In this document: piece by piece, positions 23,941 to 35,739 of the stretch
Numbering within the stretch: position 1 is the stretch's first letter
Layout: each line of letters begins with the position of its first letter
DNA from: an uncultured Shewanella sp.
GTDB taxonomy: Bacteria > Pseudomonadota > Gammaproteobacteria > Enterobacterales > Shewanellaceae
Reading direction: 5' to 3'
Length of the DNA: 64,000 nt
Assembly (NCBI RefSeq): GCF_947501225.1
Contig: NZ_CANMUW010000016.1
Coordinates: 26,206 to 90,205, forward strand
Notes under the pieces: generated by a model
Database searches by the model: none
What the model was told of the DNA's origin: nothing
Seen by the model: only the letters and a program-made list of their open reading frames with translations
Position numbers and translations under genes: made by a program

Positions 23941-23972
23941 AAGGGTTGAAAGCATATTGTTTTCAACCTTTA
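23941..23972 (+). terminator. Possible terminator after moaA
   Basis: AAGGGTTGAAA (23941-23951) pairs imperfectly with TTTTCAACCTT (23960-23970). The T tract is weak. Confidence 0.4.
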
Positions 23973-24081
23973 CTCCCTACAACGCCTCACTTTCCAGTAA
24001 CGCCTCTGCCACTCGCTGCTTTATTCCTCTTACCTTATACTGCATGATAGACTGCACTCAAATACGCTGAAACCCGATACC

Positions 24082-24564
24082 ATGGCTCTATCACGAAGAA
24101 AGTGGAACAATGTAATCATTATCGCGTCAGTACTGATGATCACCATACTCACCCTACTGGATGACAAAACATCCCAGCTGCCCGATGATGCTCATCCGCT
24201 CTTCGATGACGTTTCATCTCTGGCCCAACTACAGATGAACGAACTCTGGCTCAACAGGGGCAGCAGCAACTGGCAGTGTCACCCAAAGGTTCTTAACTGT
24301 CAGGCATGGGGCGAGGCCTGGAGCAAGATACAGCTGTCGCCGCTACCCGATCAGCAGGGGTTGATTGAAAGTGACACTGCCTCGCGCCCCAAAGAGCTGC
24401 TCATAGTGATCGCCAGCAATGAACAGGCACAGCCATGGAGCTGGTATGAAAAACTGGGGTTACTGAAATCCCCGGCAAATAACTGGTATCTTATCCCCCC
24501 CAGCCAGAGGGAGGCGCTGTCACCGGTCATCAAAATCGGTACCACAAAAAACAGCGGCTCTTAA
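24082..24564 (+). CDS. Hypothetical membrane-anchored protein
   Basis: A 160-aa protein with one N-terminal membrane segment (NVIIIASVLMITILTLL, about residues 10-26) and a soluble, probably periplasmic, domain containing two cysteines close together (WQCHPKVLNCQAW) and many tryptophans. Family not recognised. It lies 37 bp upstream of mutM on the same strand and may be co-transcribed with it. Confidence 0.7.
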   Translation: MALSRRKWNNVIIIASVLMITILTLLDDKTSQLPDDAHPLFDDVSSLAQLQMNELWLNRGSSNWQCHPKVLNCQAWGEAWSKIQLSPLPDQQGLIESDTASRPKELLIVIASNEQAQPWSWYEKLGLLKSPANNWYLIPPSQREALSPVIKIGTTKNSGS

Positions 24565-24601
24565 CTGGTCAAAGCCTTAACCCAATTACCCGAGAACAGA
24601 T

Positions 24602-25417
24602 ATGCCTGAACTGCCCGAAGTAGAAGTTACCCGTCAGGGAGTCACCCCTCACCTAATCGATCAACAGGTGACGGCCTTGACTGTGCGTAACGCCAGCCTT
24701 CGGTGGCCGGTGCCCGATATCGCACAGCAGATAGTCGGACAGACCATACGCAATATCCGCCGAAGGGCCAAGTATCTGCTTATCGACACCGATGCCGGCA
24801 CGACAATCGTACATCTGGGCATGTCGGGGAGTCTCAGGGTCGTGTGTGGCAGTACCCCCGTCGAGAAGCATGACCATATCGACTTGGCGCTTGCCAACGG
24901 CAAGGTGTTGAGGTTTAACGACCCCCGCCGATTCGGTGCCTGGCTATGGTGCGAGCTGCCTGAAGAGGCTCACCCCCTGCTGTCAAAGCTCGGACCGGAA
25001 CCCCTTAAAGATGAATTTAATCCGGCCTATCTGGAGCAGGTGTTAAAGAGTAAGAGGAGAGCCATAAAGCTCTGCCTGATGGATAATAATATTGTCGTGG
25101 GAGTAGGTAACATCTATGCCAACGAAGCTCTGTTTGCGGCAGGTATCCACCCCGAAACGGAGGCAGATAAGGTCGATATCGAGAGGTTGACCGTGCTGGT
25201 TACCGAGGTGAAACAGATCCTGGCAAACGCCATCAGGCAGGGGGGAACCACATTGAAGGATTTCACCAATGCCGAGGGCAAGCCGGGATACTTTGCCCAG
25301 AAGCTTCATGTCTATGGCCGCGGTGGAGAAGCCTGTACTCAGTGCGGTAATCTGCTCAGCGAGATCAAACTGGGGCAGAGGGCCACGGTATTTTGTGGCC
25401 TATGTCAGACTAAATGA
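24602..25417 (+). CDS. mutM: Formamidopyrimidine-DNA glycosylase MutM (Fpg)
   Basis: A 271-aa base-excision repair enzyme removing 8-oxoguanine and FaPy lesions. The catalytic N-terminus [13 protein letters not shown] (Pro2, Glu3) is intact. Lys57-region [11 protein letters not shown], the H2TH region [17 protein letters not shown] and the C-terminal zinc finger [20 protein letters not shown] followed by CGLC are all present. Confidence 0.96.
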   Translation: MPELPEVEVTRQGVTPHLIDQQVTALTVRNASLRWPVPDIAQQIVGQTIRNIRRRAKYLLIDTDAGTTIVHLGMSGSLRVVCGSTPVEKHDHIDLALANGKVLRFNDPRRFGAWLWCELPEEAHPLLSKLGPEPLKDEFNPAYLEQVLKSKRRAIKLCLMDNNIVVGVGNIYANEALFAAGIHPETEADKVDIERLTVLVTEVKQILANAIRQGGTTLKDFTNAEGKPGYFAQKLHVYGRGGEACTQCGNLLSEIKLGQRATVFCGLCQTK

Positions 25418-25498
25418 CAAAGAAGGACGTTCACAGGCTCACTACGAGCGTGCAGCGAGCCGTGCCTGGAACCCAGCTCCTGGATTCCAGGTTCCTCT

Positions 25499-27837
<2,339 letters not shown>

Positions 27838-28965
27838 ATGTCAACGACTATACCGATAATCCCTCAGCCAATACTTCAGCAAGCTAAGCGTCTTCTGTTT
27901 ATATCTCCGCTGGCATTAGGGGACTTTCTCTACATAAAGACCTTTCTCATAGCCCTTAAAGCTAAACAGCCAGGCCTGGAGATCGACCTGTGGCTGGACG
28001 ATAATCGCAACAATCAGGATAGTTGGAGACTCTCCCGCAGCAAGATCATGAAGCAGTGGATCGAGAGTGAGCCGGCTTTCAATCATACTTATGGCTGCTG
28101 TTCCTCAAAGGAGGAGCAGGAGAAACTGATAGCGAGTGCAAAAGAACGTAACTATGACATCATAGTCACCGAACCCACCTCAAAGAGTGAAAGGTTTGCC
28201 TCTATCGCACGTCAGATTAACTCGGATGGCTATCTGGTTTGTGGTGTGGAGAAGAAGAGGTTTGCAGGCCTGCTCAATAACTGGTTCTATCGTGGTGCAG
28301 ATAAAACATACTCACTCGATGTCGGTAAGCTGAAAGCCCAGCATCATATTACCGATCGCTATCACCTGCTCATAGACAGCCTGTTCGGCATCGACATAGA
28401 CAAGGCTCAGTTTATGCCGGATATGACGATCCCACAGGCATTCAATCAAGCAACCGCCAGCTGGATAGCAAACAATTTCAAAGCCAATGATAGCCAGGGA
28501 AAGCTGATTTTCCTCAACCACCTATCGACTAACAGCAAGAGAGACTGGCGGCTGGAACAACTTTTCGGCCTCATCGAACAGCTACACGCTCAGGCATCAG
28601 AGAGTCGCTTTGTCATCAACGTCACCCCCGATCATGTAGACAGCATACGCTCAAAGATAGCCGACGACCCTAAACTTGCCGCCATGAATATAGCCGTGTT
28701 TACCGTTGGTGACCATTTCTTCGAACTTCCCGCATTAATTGCTGCATCGGATATCGTTATAACGGTAGAAACGGCGATCATGCATTTTGCAACGGCCATG
28801 AAGCGCCCTCTCATTGCGATGATGAGACAGAAAAAGCCATACTGGGCACCACCTGTGACTCCTACGGCGCAGGTTTTATATGCAGAGAAAGGCAGAGGAC
28901 ATGTCAGCGACATCGATGTAGAGGATGTCCTGAAATGCTACGCTCAGATGAAAAACAGTATTTAA
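27838..28965 (+). CDS. Glycosyltransferase family 9 (heptosyltransferase-like) protein
   Basis: A 375-aa GT9-type protein, GT-B fold. LLFISPLALGDFLYIKTFLIALK (about residues 19-41) replaces the usual RLSAIGD motif with SPLALGD. The C-terminal nucleotide-sugar region has LPALIAASDIVITVETAIMHFAT in place of the common TxVxTDSG/TAxxH. It probably adds a heptose or related sugar to the LPS core or to a surface glycan. The acceptor is unknown. First plus-strand gene of the LPS region. Confidence 0.75.
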   Translation: MSTTIPIIPQPILQQAKRLLFISPLALGDFLYIKTFLIALKAKQPGLEIDLWLDDNRNNQDSWRLSRSKIMKQWIESEPAFNHTYGCCSSKEEQEKLIASAKERNYDIIVTEPTSKSERFASIARQINSDGYLVCGVEKKRFAGLLNNWFYRGADKTYSLDVGKLKAQHHITDRYHLLIDSLFGIDIDKAQFMPDMTIPQAFNQATASWIANNFKANDSQGKLIFLNHLSTNSKRDWRLEQLFGLIEQLHAQASESRFVINVTPDHVDSIRSKIADDPKLAAMNIAVFTVGDHFFELPALIAASDIVITVETAIMHFATAMKRPLIAMMRQKKPYWAPPVTPTAQVLYAEKGRGHVSDIDVEDVLKCYAQMKNSI

Positions 28966-29069
28966 CTGTACTGGCGAATATTCGGCAGCAATAGTTATTG
29001 GCGCCAAATAGCCCGCCGATATTCACCAGTACTTTTTACCTCAATCGCGTTTTTAACAAAGGTTCCGCA

Positions 29070-29915
29070 ATGAAAAAAGCCATATTCACGCTCGCCATAG
29101 GTGACAACCCTATGTATAAGGCCGCACTGAATAGCTTTAAACTATATGCAGATAGAGTCGGTGCAGACTTAATCGTTTCTGACCACCTTCACTACAAGAT
29201 CGATATCTGCAAACCCAAATATGATGCGAATCCGGCTTGGTCAGAAAAACTGTATATTGGAGAGCTCCTGAAAGAGTATGATCGAGTTCTCTATCTGGAT
29301 GCCGACTTTATTATCACTCCGTCGGCAAGAGATATCTTTGAGGTCTGCCCGGATCCGGACACGGTTTACATGTTCAACGAAGGACTATACCGTGACCGTA
29401 CCCCAGTGATAAACGAGATATGCCAGCAACTAGAGGCTGTTGAGGATTGGCAGCAAAGCGAAGGCAAGCTGACCTATTTCAACATGGGAATGCTCTTGGT
29501 ATCTAAGCAGTCCCCCCTGTTCAATTTAATGAAACTCAGCGATCTTCAATCTCTTTGTAACTCAATAAAGTTTTATGAACAGACTTATACCAACTACATA
29601 ATTCAAAAGCATAAAATCAAATATGTTGAAGCCGATCCCTGCTTTAATCGCATGGACCTACTCGGCAGCGAAGATTATCAGAAGGCTGATTTTATCCACT
29701 ATGCAGGACGAGGTTTCAGTCCAAAATCCAGGCAACGTGAAATTAAGTATATCGCCGATTACTGCCAAATATTTGCCGACATCGTCGACTCGAATGAGCT
29801 GGAGTCACTGAAGAGCTCGGTTTGGGAACTATATCTTGATAAACTTAAGAAAAAGTATAAATTACCTAAGCCACTGCTTAATTGGTACTTTTCTAACTTT
29901 TCCTCGAAACCTTAG
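29070..29915 (+). CDS. Glycosyltransferase, GT8-like (GT-A fold)
   Basis: About 281 aa. FTLAIGDNPMYKAALNSFKLYA at the N-terminus and the metal-binding DxD in EYDRVLYLDADFIIT (about residues 68-82) indicate a GT-A retaining transferase of the GT8 type. HYAGRGFSP (about residue 210) recalls the H-GxxKPW motif in modified form. The ATG at 29070 has AAAGG before it; a frame open from 28998 adds an unrelated leader. Probably extends LPS core oligosaccharide. Confidence 0.75.
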   Translation: MKKAIFTLAIGDNPMYKAALNSFKLYADRVGADLIVSDHLHYKIDICKPKYDANPAWSEKLYIGELLKEYDRVLYLDADFIITPSARDIFEVCPDPDTVYMFNEGLYRDRTPVINEICQQLEAVEDWQQSEGKLTYFNMGMLLVSKQSPLFNLMKLSDLQSLCNSIKFYEQTYTNYIIQKHKIKYVEADPCFNRMDLLGSEDYQKADFIHYAGRGFSPKSRQREIKYIADYCQIFADIVDSNELESLKSSVWELYLDKLKKKYKLPKPLLNWYFSNFSSKP

Positions 29916-30033
29916 AGATTAATACTGTTCGATAGTAAAGGATGACAGGATATTTAAATCGATAACAGTGAATGGTACCTCAGACACCCAGGCTCAGCAG
30001 TTAAGGTGTCTGTAATCCATGTTGAATTAAGGC

Positions 30034-30795
30034 TCAGCCTTTCACTTTTGGAAACGGCGCCAGCTTAAACGAATTAACCAGCAAATTAAACTCGTATATA
30101 ACCAGCAATATGATTCGCTTCAGTGGCCTGCGTTTTACATAATCCCTGTGCTGGCCATCGAGCATATCGATCTCACTCTCAAAGCCTGCCGGGGCACCTA
30201 CCGAGGGAGTGACAACGAAACAACGCAGATCTCTTTCATACCAGTGCTGAATATCGGCATCGACCGGACGGGCGATGGGAAAAGCATGCTTGAGCAGTTT
30301 TCTGGCCCCCGATGCAGATACAAACTGTGAACAGGTCCCCGCAGATAGTTTTGACACCCTATGCAACTGCATGCCCTTTCCCAGCTCCATGGTTTCCATA
30401 TTCAATTTCAATCGCTTACTGCTAAACAGCTTGATATAGTCCCAGTCACAGGTATCCATTTTCTCAAATAGAGAGATGCAATCGCGGATCTGCTCCTCGA
30501 GTTGAACATCATCTTCAAGGATAAGTGCAAAATCCAACTCCTGGTCAATAATCTTATTCCAGCAGTGAACATGGCTCAGGTAGCAACCAATTTCACCATC
30601 GTTGAGTCGCTTATCATACTTTTTCAGGTTAGTTGGCAGGTCATAGACCTTGGCTCTCTCTTCCGGTATCAGCTCACTGCCTCTCACGGCCGAGACCCGC
30701 TCATATGCTATGCCGAGCCGATCACATTGAGTCGACACCTGCTGCCATCGTTCGGTACTTGTGTCTAGATTGATAATAAAAACTTTGAACTTCAT
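30034..30795 (-). CDS. Glycosyltransferase family 25 (LPS biosynthesis)
   Basis: A 253-aa GT25 protein resembling the LPS beta-galactosyltransferases of Haemophilus and Neisseria: FIINLDTSTERWQQVSTQC at the N-terminus, NDGEIGCYLSHVHCW and FALILEDDVQLEEQ (EDD metal site, about residues 90-103). It is alone on the minus strand among plus-strand LPS genes. C-terminal residues after 235 are hydrophobic and basic, possibly membrane-associated. Confidence 0.85.
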   Translation of the reverse strand: MKFKVFIINLDTSTERWQQVSTQCDRLGIAYERVSAVRGSELIPEERAKVYDLPTNLKKYDKRLNDGEIGCYLSHVHCWNKIIDQELDFALILEDDVQLEEQIRDCISLFEKMDTCDWDYIKLFSSKRLKLNMETMELGKGMQLHRVSKLSAGTCSQFVSASGARKLLKHAFPIARPVDADIQHWYERDLRCFVVTPSVGAPAGFESEIDMLDGQHRDYVKRRPLKRIILLVIYEFNLLVNSFKLAPFPKVKG

Positions 30796-30982
30796 TACTG
30801 AGACCTTGGAGCCCGACCGGAAAACATAAAGTTAAGGGGGGGCATTTTACTTTTATCCAGCCCAAGACACAAATGTACGCATGCAGAACTTAGGCAGCCC
30901 CCTTTCTGGCTAAGAGCGCTATGTTAGCAATACGTTTTCGATTAGAATACCCATCATAAAGTAAACTCTTCGGAAACGACAT

Positions 30983-32059
30983 ATGACGAACAATGTTAAG
31001 GATAGGCAATACGATGCTGTATTCTACGTTGCGTACCCTTATTATTTTCCTCACTTCCTCCCCATCCACGATTACTGGGTTTCACAAGGCAAGCAGACGC
31101 TGTTTGTTCTGTCGGAAAAACAGAATCCGGAGTTAATGGAAACCATCGCCAGAGATAACTCACTGAATTACCAGATTGGCAGCCAGGTTCTGAGCCAGGT
31201 TTGTGCGAAGGTGTTCTTCTTTGCCAATGAAGAGTCACCATTAGATGGGATAAAAGGCAAAACTGTATTTCTCGATCATGGTGTCGGCACAAAGTATTGT
31301 AACTATCCCCTCGCCTGTGAACAGTTTGATTATGTCCTTATCGAGGGCAGCTATCGTCAGGCGATGCTGGAAGCCGAACTTCCGCAGCATCGGGATAAGA
31401 TAAAATGTGTCGGTTTCACCAAGTTAGATCCTGTGGCCAAGGGGAAACAGGAGCAGAGCTCCGCCCTGTTGGAGCAGTATGGGCTAGATGCCAACAAGAA
31501 GACGATCCTCTATGCCCCAACATTTTTCCCGTCATCCATAGAGAAGATGGGCCGGGACTTCCCTGCGGACTTCGCCGACTGTAACGTCATAATAAAGCCT
31601 CACTACCTGTCACTCGAAAGAAGGGCCTATGCTAAGCAGAGAAAACGGCTGCAACATTGGGCTGGTTTCAGTAACTGCCTTGTGACCCATATCAGTGAGT
31701 ACAGTCTGACCAAGTTTATCGGACTGGCAGATCTTATGATCAGCGATGAATCCTCGGCCATTTTCGAGTGTACGGCCCTGGATAAGCCCGTTGTCATCAA
31801 TAGGTTCTTAAAGTTGCGTTGGAGCTATTATCTTAATCCCGCGAAGTTCATCAAGCGAATGGATCAGGGGATAGATACCTATCGCGCCGTCGGCTATAAC
31901 CCGGACAATTACGATGAGATGGTGCGTAATGTCAGAACCGCATTAGCTGATCCGAGTGAGCACAGTGCTATCAGAGCCGAAACAACCTCTGCCATATGTG
32001 GCCTCGTTGATGGTAATGTATCTAAACGAATTTTTGAGCTATTTAACGAACAAGACTAA
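30983..32059 (+). CDS. CDP-glycerol glycerophosphotransferase-like protein
   Basis: A 358-aa protein of the TagB/TagF-like family, GT-B fold: FLDHGVGTKYC (about residue 95), VGFTKLDPVAKG, KTILYAPTFFPSS, NVIIKPHYLS and ADLMISDESSAIFECTALDKPVV (about 249-271), the last carrying the conserved S-S/T-E motif. Family members move a CDP-linked polyol phosphate to a glycan or lipid acceptor. It lies 5 bp upstream of an aminotransferase and a LicC/PntC-like nucleotidyltransferase, so the donor is probably the product of those two genes. Confidence 0.78.
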   Translation: MTNNVKDRQYDAVFYVAYPYYFPHFLPIHDYWVSQGKQTLFVLSEKQNPELMETIARDNSLNYQIGSQVLSQVCAKVFFFANEESPLDGIKGKTVFLDHGVGTKYCNYPLACEQFDYVLIEGSYRQAMLEAELPQHRDKIKCVGFTKLDPVAKGKQEQSSALLEQYGLDANKKTILYAPTFFPSSIEKMGRDFPADFADCNVIIKPHYLSLERRAYAKQRKRLQHWAGFSNCLVTHISEYSLTKFIGLADLMISDESSAIFECTALDKPVVINRFLKLRWSYYLNPAKFIKRMDQGIDTYRAVGYNPDNYDEMVRNVRTALADPSEHSAIRAETTSAICGLVDGNVSKRIFELFNEQD

Positions 32060-32064
32060 TTGCA

Positions 32065-33144
32065 ATGAATCGTGATCAGCTAATATTCACCCCTGGGCCG
32101 GTAAAAGAGTATCCCGAGATCAGTGAACTGGGCGGACTACAGACCCCCTATTTCAGAAACCGGGCCTTTTCCGAAGTCGTGCTGGAAACAGAGCAGCAGC
32201 TGCTCCAACTCGCCAATGCCCCCAAGGGCAGTCGAGCCGTGCTGCTGACCGCCTCGGGTACGGCGGCTATGGAGGCCGCGGTACTCAACTTGGTAGCCCC
32301 TGAACATAAAGCAATCAGCGTTATCAGTGGTGGTTTCGGCCAAAGATTTGCCGACATCTGCCGCGTTCACCGACGCCAGCACAGCCCCTACCACCCGGCG
32401 TTCGATGATGATCTGTCTGACACCGGCTCATTGATGCAGTTTGCCGATCATGATGTGTTACTGATCAATGGCCATGAAACCTCGATCTGCCACCGCTTTA
32501 ATCTGGAGCAGGTTGGCCGGTTCTGCCATGAAAATCAGATCTTGCATATCGTCGATGCCATCTCGATGTTCCTAACCGATGAACTCGACATGCAGAGTCA
32601 GCATATCGATGCCCTGATCATCAGCTCGCAGAAAGCATTAGCCCTGCCACCCGGCGTAGCGATAATCATCTTGTCCCCCCGGGCGATAGAGAGGTTGCTG
32701 CCTGATCCCGCAACCCTCTATTTTAATTTAACCGATTACTTAAGAGATGGAGAGCGTGGCCAAACCCCGTATACTCCGGCGGTGAGCATCATTTTACAGC
32801 TCCACCAGCGCCTGTTACAGATAGCCTCTAAGGGCGGCCTCAAGGCCGAAATTGCCAAGACAAGAGAGGTGGCGCAATTTTTCAGAAAGGGGATCGCTAA
32901 GCTCCCCTTAAAAATCTTTTCCACACACATGGCTAACAGTGTGACCGGGCTATCCCCCACTGATGGCACCAGCGCATCGCAGTTAGTCAAGGAGTTCGAG
33001 GCAAGGTATCAGATGGTACTGTGCCCCAACGGCGGTGAGCTGGCCGATACCCTGTTCAGGGTCTCTCATATGGGAAATATCACCATACAAGACACTCAAC
33101 GCTTAATCGATGCATTGCATGACTATTTTGGAGTAAATCAATGA
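32065..33144 (+). CDS. Class V aminotransferase (2-aminoethylphosphonate/serine-glyoxylate aminotransferase-like)
   Basis: A 359-aa PLP enzyme. FTPGPVKEYPEI at the N-terminus is typical of the AEP:pyruvate and alanine/serine-glyoxylate aminotransferases. VLLTASGTAAMEAAVLN binds the PLP phosphate, HIVDAISMF holds the pyridine-binding Asp, and IISSQKALALPPGVAI contains the Schiff-base Lys (about residue 190). It overlaps the next gene by 4 nt. With that nucleotidyltransferase it probably makes an amino-alkyl phosphate or phosphonate for CMP activation. No PEP mutase is in the window, so phosphonate chemistry is not shown. Confidence 0.82.
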   Translation: MNRDQLIFTPGPVKEYPEISELGGLQTPYFRNRAFSEVVLETEQQLLQLANAPKGSRAVLLTASGTAAMEAAVLNLVAPEHKAISVISGGFGQRFADICRVHRRQHSPYHPAFDDDLSDTGSLMQFADHDVLLINGHETSICHRFNLEQVGRFCHENQILHIVDAISMFLTDELDMQSQHIDALIISSQKALALPPGVAIIILSPRAIERLLPDPATLYFNLTDYLRDGERGQTPYTPAVSIILQLHQRLLQIASKGGLKAEIAKTREVAQFFRKGIAKLPLKIFSTHMANSVTGLSPTDGTSASQLVKEFEARYQMVLCPNGGELADTLFRVSHMGNITIQDTQRLIDALHDYFGVNQ

Positions 33145-33854
33145 AAGTTCTAATCATGGCCGCGGGTGTTGGTAGCCGCATCAGCCGTCACCTTAAAGAC
33201 CATCCAAAATGTTGTGTTGATATCCTGGGCAAGCCCCTAATTCAACGCACCATGGAACTTCTGCACTCCCATGGAATAAAAGATATCGCTATCGTATCCG
33301 GCTACCATGAGCAGTATCTCAAAGACGTACTAAAAGACTATCAGTACGAGAGTATCTCCAACCCTTTCTATCGGGTGACAAACTCTATCGCCTCACTCTG
33401 GTTTGCACGGGATTTTCTCGCCGGAGATGAAGAGGTGTTGATCATGAATGGCGATGTATTCTTTGAAGAGCCGCTGCTCGATATCATCGAAAAAGCCACC
33501 GCATCGCCTCTGATGTTAGCCGACAGCACCCGAATCGAAGATGCCGATTACCGCTTCAACTGGGCTGATGACCGACTCAAGGCTTACGGTAAGGAGCTCA
33601 CCAATGAAGAGACCACCGGTGAGTATGTGGGCATAGGCAAACTCAACGCTGCCGATGTTAAGGTACTGCTGGACAAAGTCGCAGGCTATATCGCCTCCGA
33701 ACAGTATGATATCTGGTGGGAAGACGCCATCTACCGTCAAATCCACGAAGGCAAAGAGGTGCCCATCTATGATGTTAAGGGCAACTTCTGGGCAGAGGTC
33801 GACTATATAGAGGACTACGAGCGCATCATGGCTTACGTCTCTAAGCAGCAATAA
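33141..33854 (+). CDS. LicC/PntC-like nucleotidyltransferase
   Basis: A 237-aa sugar-nucleotidyltransferase-fold protein: VLIMAAGVGSRISRHLKDHPKC (residues 3-24) is the NTP-binding signature, VLIMNGDVFFEEPLL has the metal Asp, and AEVDYIEDYERI near the C-terminus is the second metal site. It resembles phosphocholine cytidylyltransferase LicC and the phosphonate cytidylyltransferase PntC, so CTP is the likely donor. It is coupled to the aminotransferase (4-nt overlap) and follows a CDP-polyol transferase-like gene. Confidence 0.8.
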   Translation: MKVLIMAAGVGSRISRHLKDHPKCCVDILGKPLIQRTMELLHSHGIKDIAIVSGYHEQYLKDVLKDYQYESISNPFYRVTNSIASLWFARDFLAGDEEVLIMNGDVFFEEPLLDIIEKATASPLMLADSTRIEDADYRFNWADDRLKAYGKELTNEETTGEYVGIGKLNAADVKVLLDKVAGYIASEQYDIWWEDAIYRQIHEGKEVPIYDVKGNFWAEVDYIEDYERIMAYVSKQQ

Positions 33855-33951
33855 CTTCCCAACCTCTTCAGGCGTTGTATCTTAGCTGGATACAACGTCT
33901 GACTATTGATTTAAACTTCGCAGAAGAATTAGCTTCACTTCGCCCGATAGA

Positions 33952-34995
33952 TTAGCCAGCCAACTCTTGCGACACTCGCTCAAACTTCTCAATCACCTGT
34001 TCCACCTGGATCTGCTCCATCAGATCACTCCCCTTTGCCCGCGTCCCCCAGGCTACCGGCTCCGCGTGCTGAGTCTTGATAACACTATCATATACACTGA
34101 CCACATGGTCCAGACTCAGATAGGGCCCGGTTCTGCCCGGGTTAGAGTGCGCATAGAGCCCAATCACCGGCGTCCCCTGGGTCACCGCCATATGAGCCGG
34201 GCCGGTGTCGGGAGCCAAAACGATACCGGCCTGCTTAAGCACGGCCAATAGTTGAGTAAGCGAGGTCTTACCCACCATATTCTCAAGTACTTCAGTGCAA
34301 GCCGACTGAATATCTTCGGCCAGTGTCTTCTCTGATGTGGTGGGTCCGCCACAGAGTATGACCCTATAGCCTTTAGATATGGCATGCTGCGCCACCGCAG
34401 CATAGCGTTCGGGTAACCAGTTTCGCTCCGCCTTACTGGCCGCGGCGCAGATCACCAGGGCCCTGTCGCCGTCGGGGATCAGTTGCCGGGCAAATTCGGT
34501 ATCGGCCAATGGTACCGGAATATTCCACTCAGGAGAGAGGTCTGTAACGCCGAGCGCCTTAGCAAACCCCATGAAGCCTTCGAGGACATGTGGCGTATCC
34601 TGCGGCTCAACCTGATGATTTGTCACCAACCACTGGCCCTCTTTGGCCCTGAAACGATCGAAGCCGATTCTGACCCTGGCGGAGATGGCCATCGAGGCGA
34701 GCGTCGCCCTCAGTGCCACCTGCATGTGTAGCAACACATCAAACCTCCGGCCCGCTAACGCCTTTCTCAGGTTAAAGTAGCTCCGCCAACCCTGTGACTT
34801 ATCAAAAATAACAAATTCAACCCCCTCAAGATGCTTAAGCAGTTGATATTCAACCTTGCCTATCACCCAGGTTATCTTCAGTTGCGGATACTTTCTCTGT
34901 ATGGCCTGCACCATAGCCACCGCATGACAGACATCGCCGATAGCGGATAAACGCAACAGACATAGGGAGTTAATCTCATTAAGTTTTAAACTCAT
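33952..34995 (-). CDS. Glycosyltransferase family 9 (LPS heptosyltransferase I/II-like)
   Basis: About 347 aa. LCLLRLSAIGDVCHAVAMVQ (near the N-terminus) is the canonical GT9 motif. ALVICAAASKAERNWLPERYAAV and LAVLKQAGIVLAPDTGPAHMAV with GLYAHSNPGRTGPY complete the ADP-heptose site. The ATG at 34995 (MSLKLNEINS) gives the usual family length; a frame open to 35106 adds 37 unrelated residues. Probably a heptosyltransferase for LPS inner core. Confidence 0.87.
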   Translation of the reverse strand: MSLKLNEINSLCLLRLSAIGDVCHAVAMVQAIQRKYPQLKITWVIGKVEYQLLKHLEGVEFVIFDKSQGWRSYFNLRKALAGRRFDVLLHMQVALRATLASMAISARVRIGFDRFRAKEGQWLVTNHQVEPQDTPHVLEGFMGFAKALGVTDLSPEWNIPVPLADTEFARQLIPDGDRALVICAAASKAERNWLPERYAAVAQHAISKGYRVILCGGPTTSEKTLAEDIQSACTEVLENMVGKTSLTQLLAVLKQAGIVLAPDTGPAHMAVTQGTPVIGLYAHSNPGRTGPYLSLDHVVSVYDSVIKTQHAEPVAWGTRAKGSDLMEQIQVEQVIEKFERVSQELAG

Positions 34996-35175
34996 AGCGC
35001 TCAGGGGTTGATGAATAGAACCAGCAAAGTTTAATGTAGAAGCCACCTTGCTTCCAAGCTTTAACTGATAATTCTCATCCTCTTGCAGGTTCGGATAATA
35101 AACCACACGGTTCTGCTCACAAGAAGATGTTATTATTAAAGGTAATTTCCCTATGCAGCCGGTAACAAAGCCGAG

Positions 35176-35739
35176 ATGAACGTCATCGATACCCCTATTT
35201 CAGGCCTCAAAATCATCGAGCCCACACTGTTCGGCGATGAGAGAGGTTTCTTCTTCGAGTCATTCCGGGACGCCTGGTTCAGGGAGCATGTCAGCGATGT
35301 TCAGTTTGTTCAGGAGAACCAGAGCAGATCCAGACGCGGGATATTGAGAGGGCTGCACTATCAATCCAGCCAGACTCAGGGAAAGCTGGTGAGGGTCACC
35401 TGTGGTGAGGTATTCGATGTAGCCGTTGACCTGCGCAGGGAGAGCCCCAGTTACGGGCAATGGTTCGGCACCTATCTTAGTGAAGAGAACAAGCGTCAGC
35501 TCTGGATCCCTGCCGGGTTTGCCCACGGCTTCTATGTCATCTCAGAAACAGCTGACTGTATCTATAAATGCACCGATTACTACGCGCCGGAGTTCGAGAA
35601 AACCATTCTCTGGAACGACACCGAGCTGTCGATAGATTGGCCTCTCAACAAGAGCTCCGATACAGATACGGTGCAACCTATACTCTCGGCGAAAGACAGA
35701 GCCGGCGCACCATTTAACTGCCGGGAACATTGGCTATGA
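35176..35739 (+). CDS. rfbC: dTDP-4-dehydrorhamnose 3,5-epimerase RfbC (RmlC)
   Basis: A 187-aa cupin enzyme, third step of dTDP-L-rhamnose synthesis. [33 protein letters not shown] (catalytic His), [13 protein letters not shown] and [16 protein letters not shown] are diagnostic. It overlaps rfbB by 10 nt. Confidence 0.95.
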   Translation: MNVIDTPISGLKIIEPTLFGDERGFFFESFRDAWFREHVSDVQFVQENQSRSRRGILRGLHYQSSQTQGKLVRVTCGEVFDVAVDLRRESPSYGQWFGTYLSEENKRQLWIPAGFAHGFYVISETADCIYKCTDYYAPEFEKTILWNDTELSIDWPLNKSSDTDTVQPILSAKDRAGAPFNCREHWL

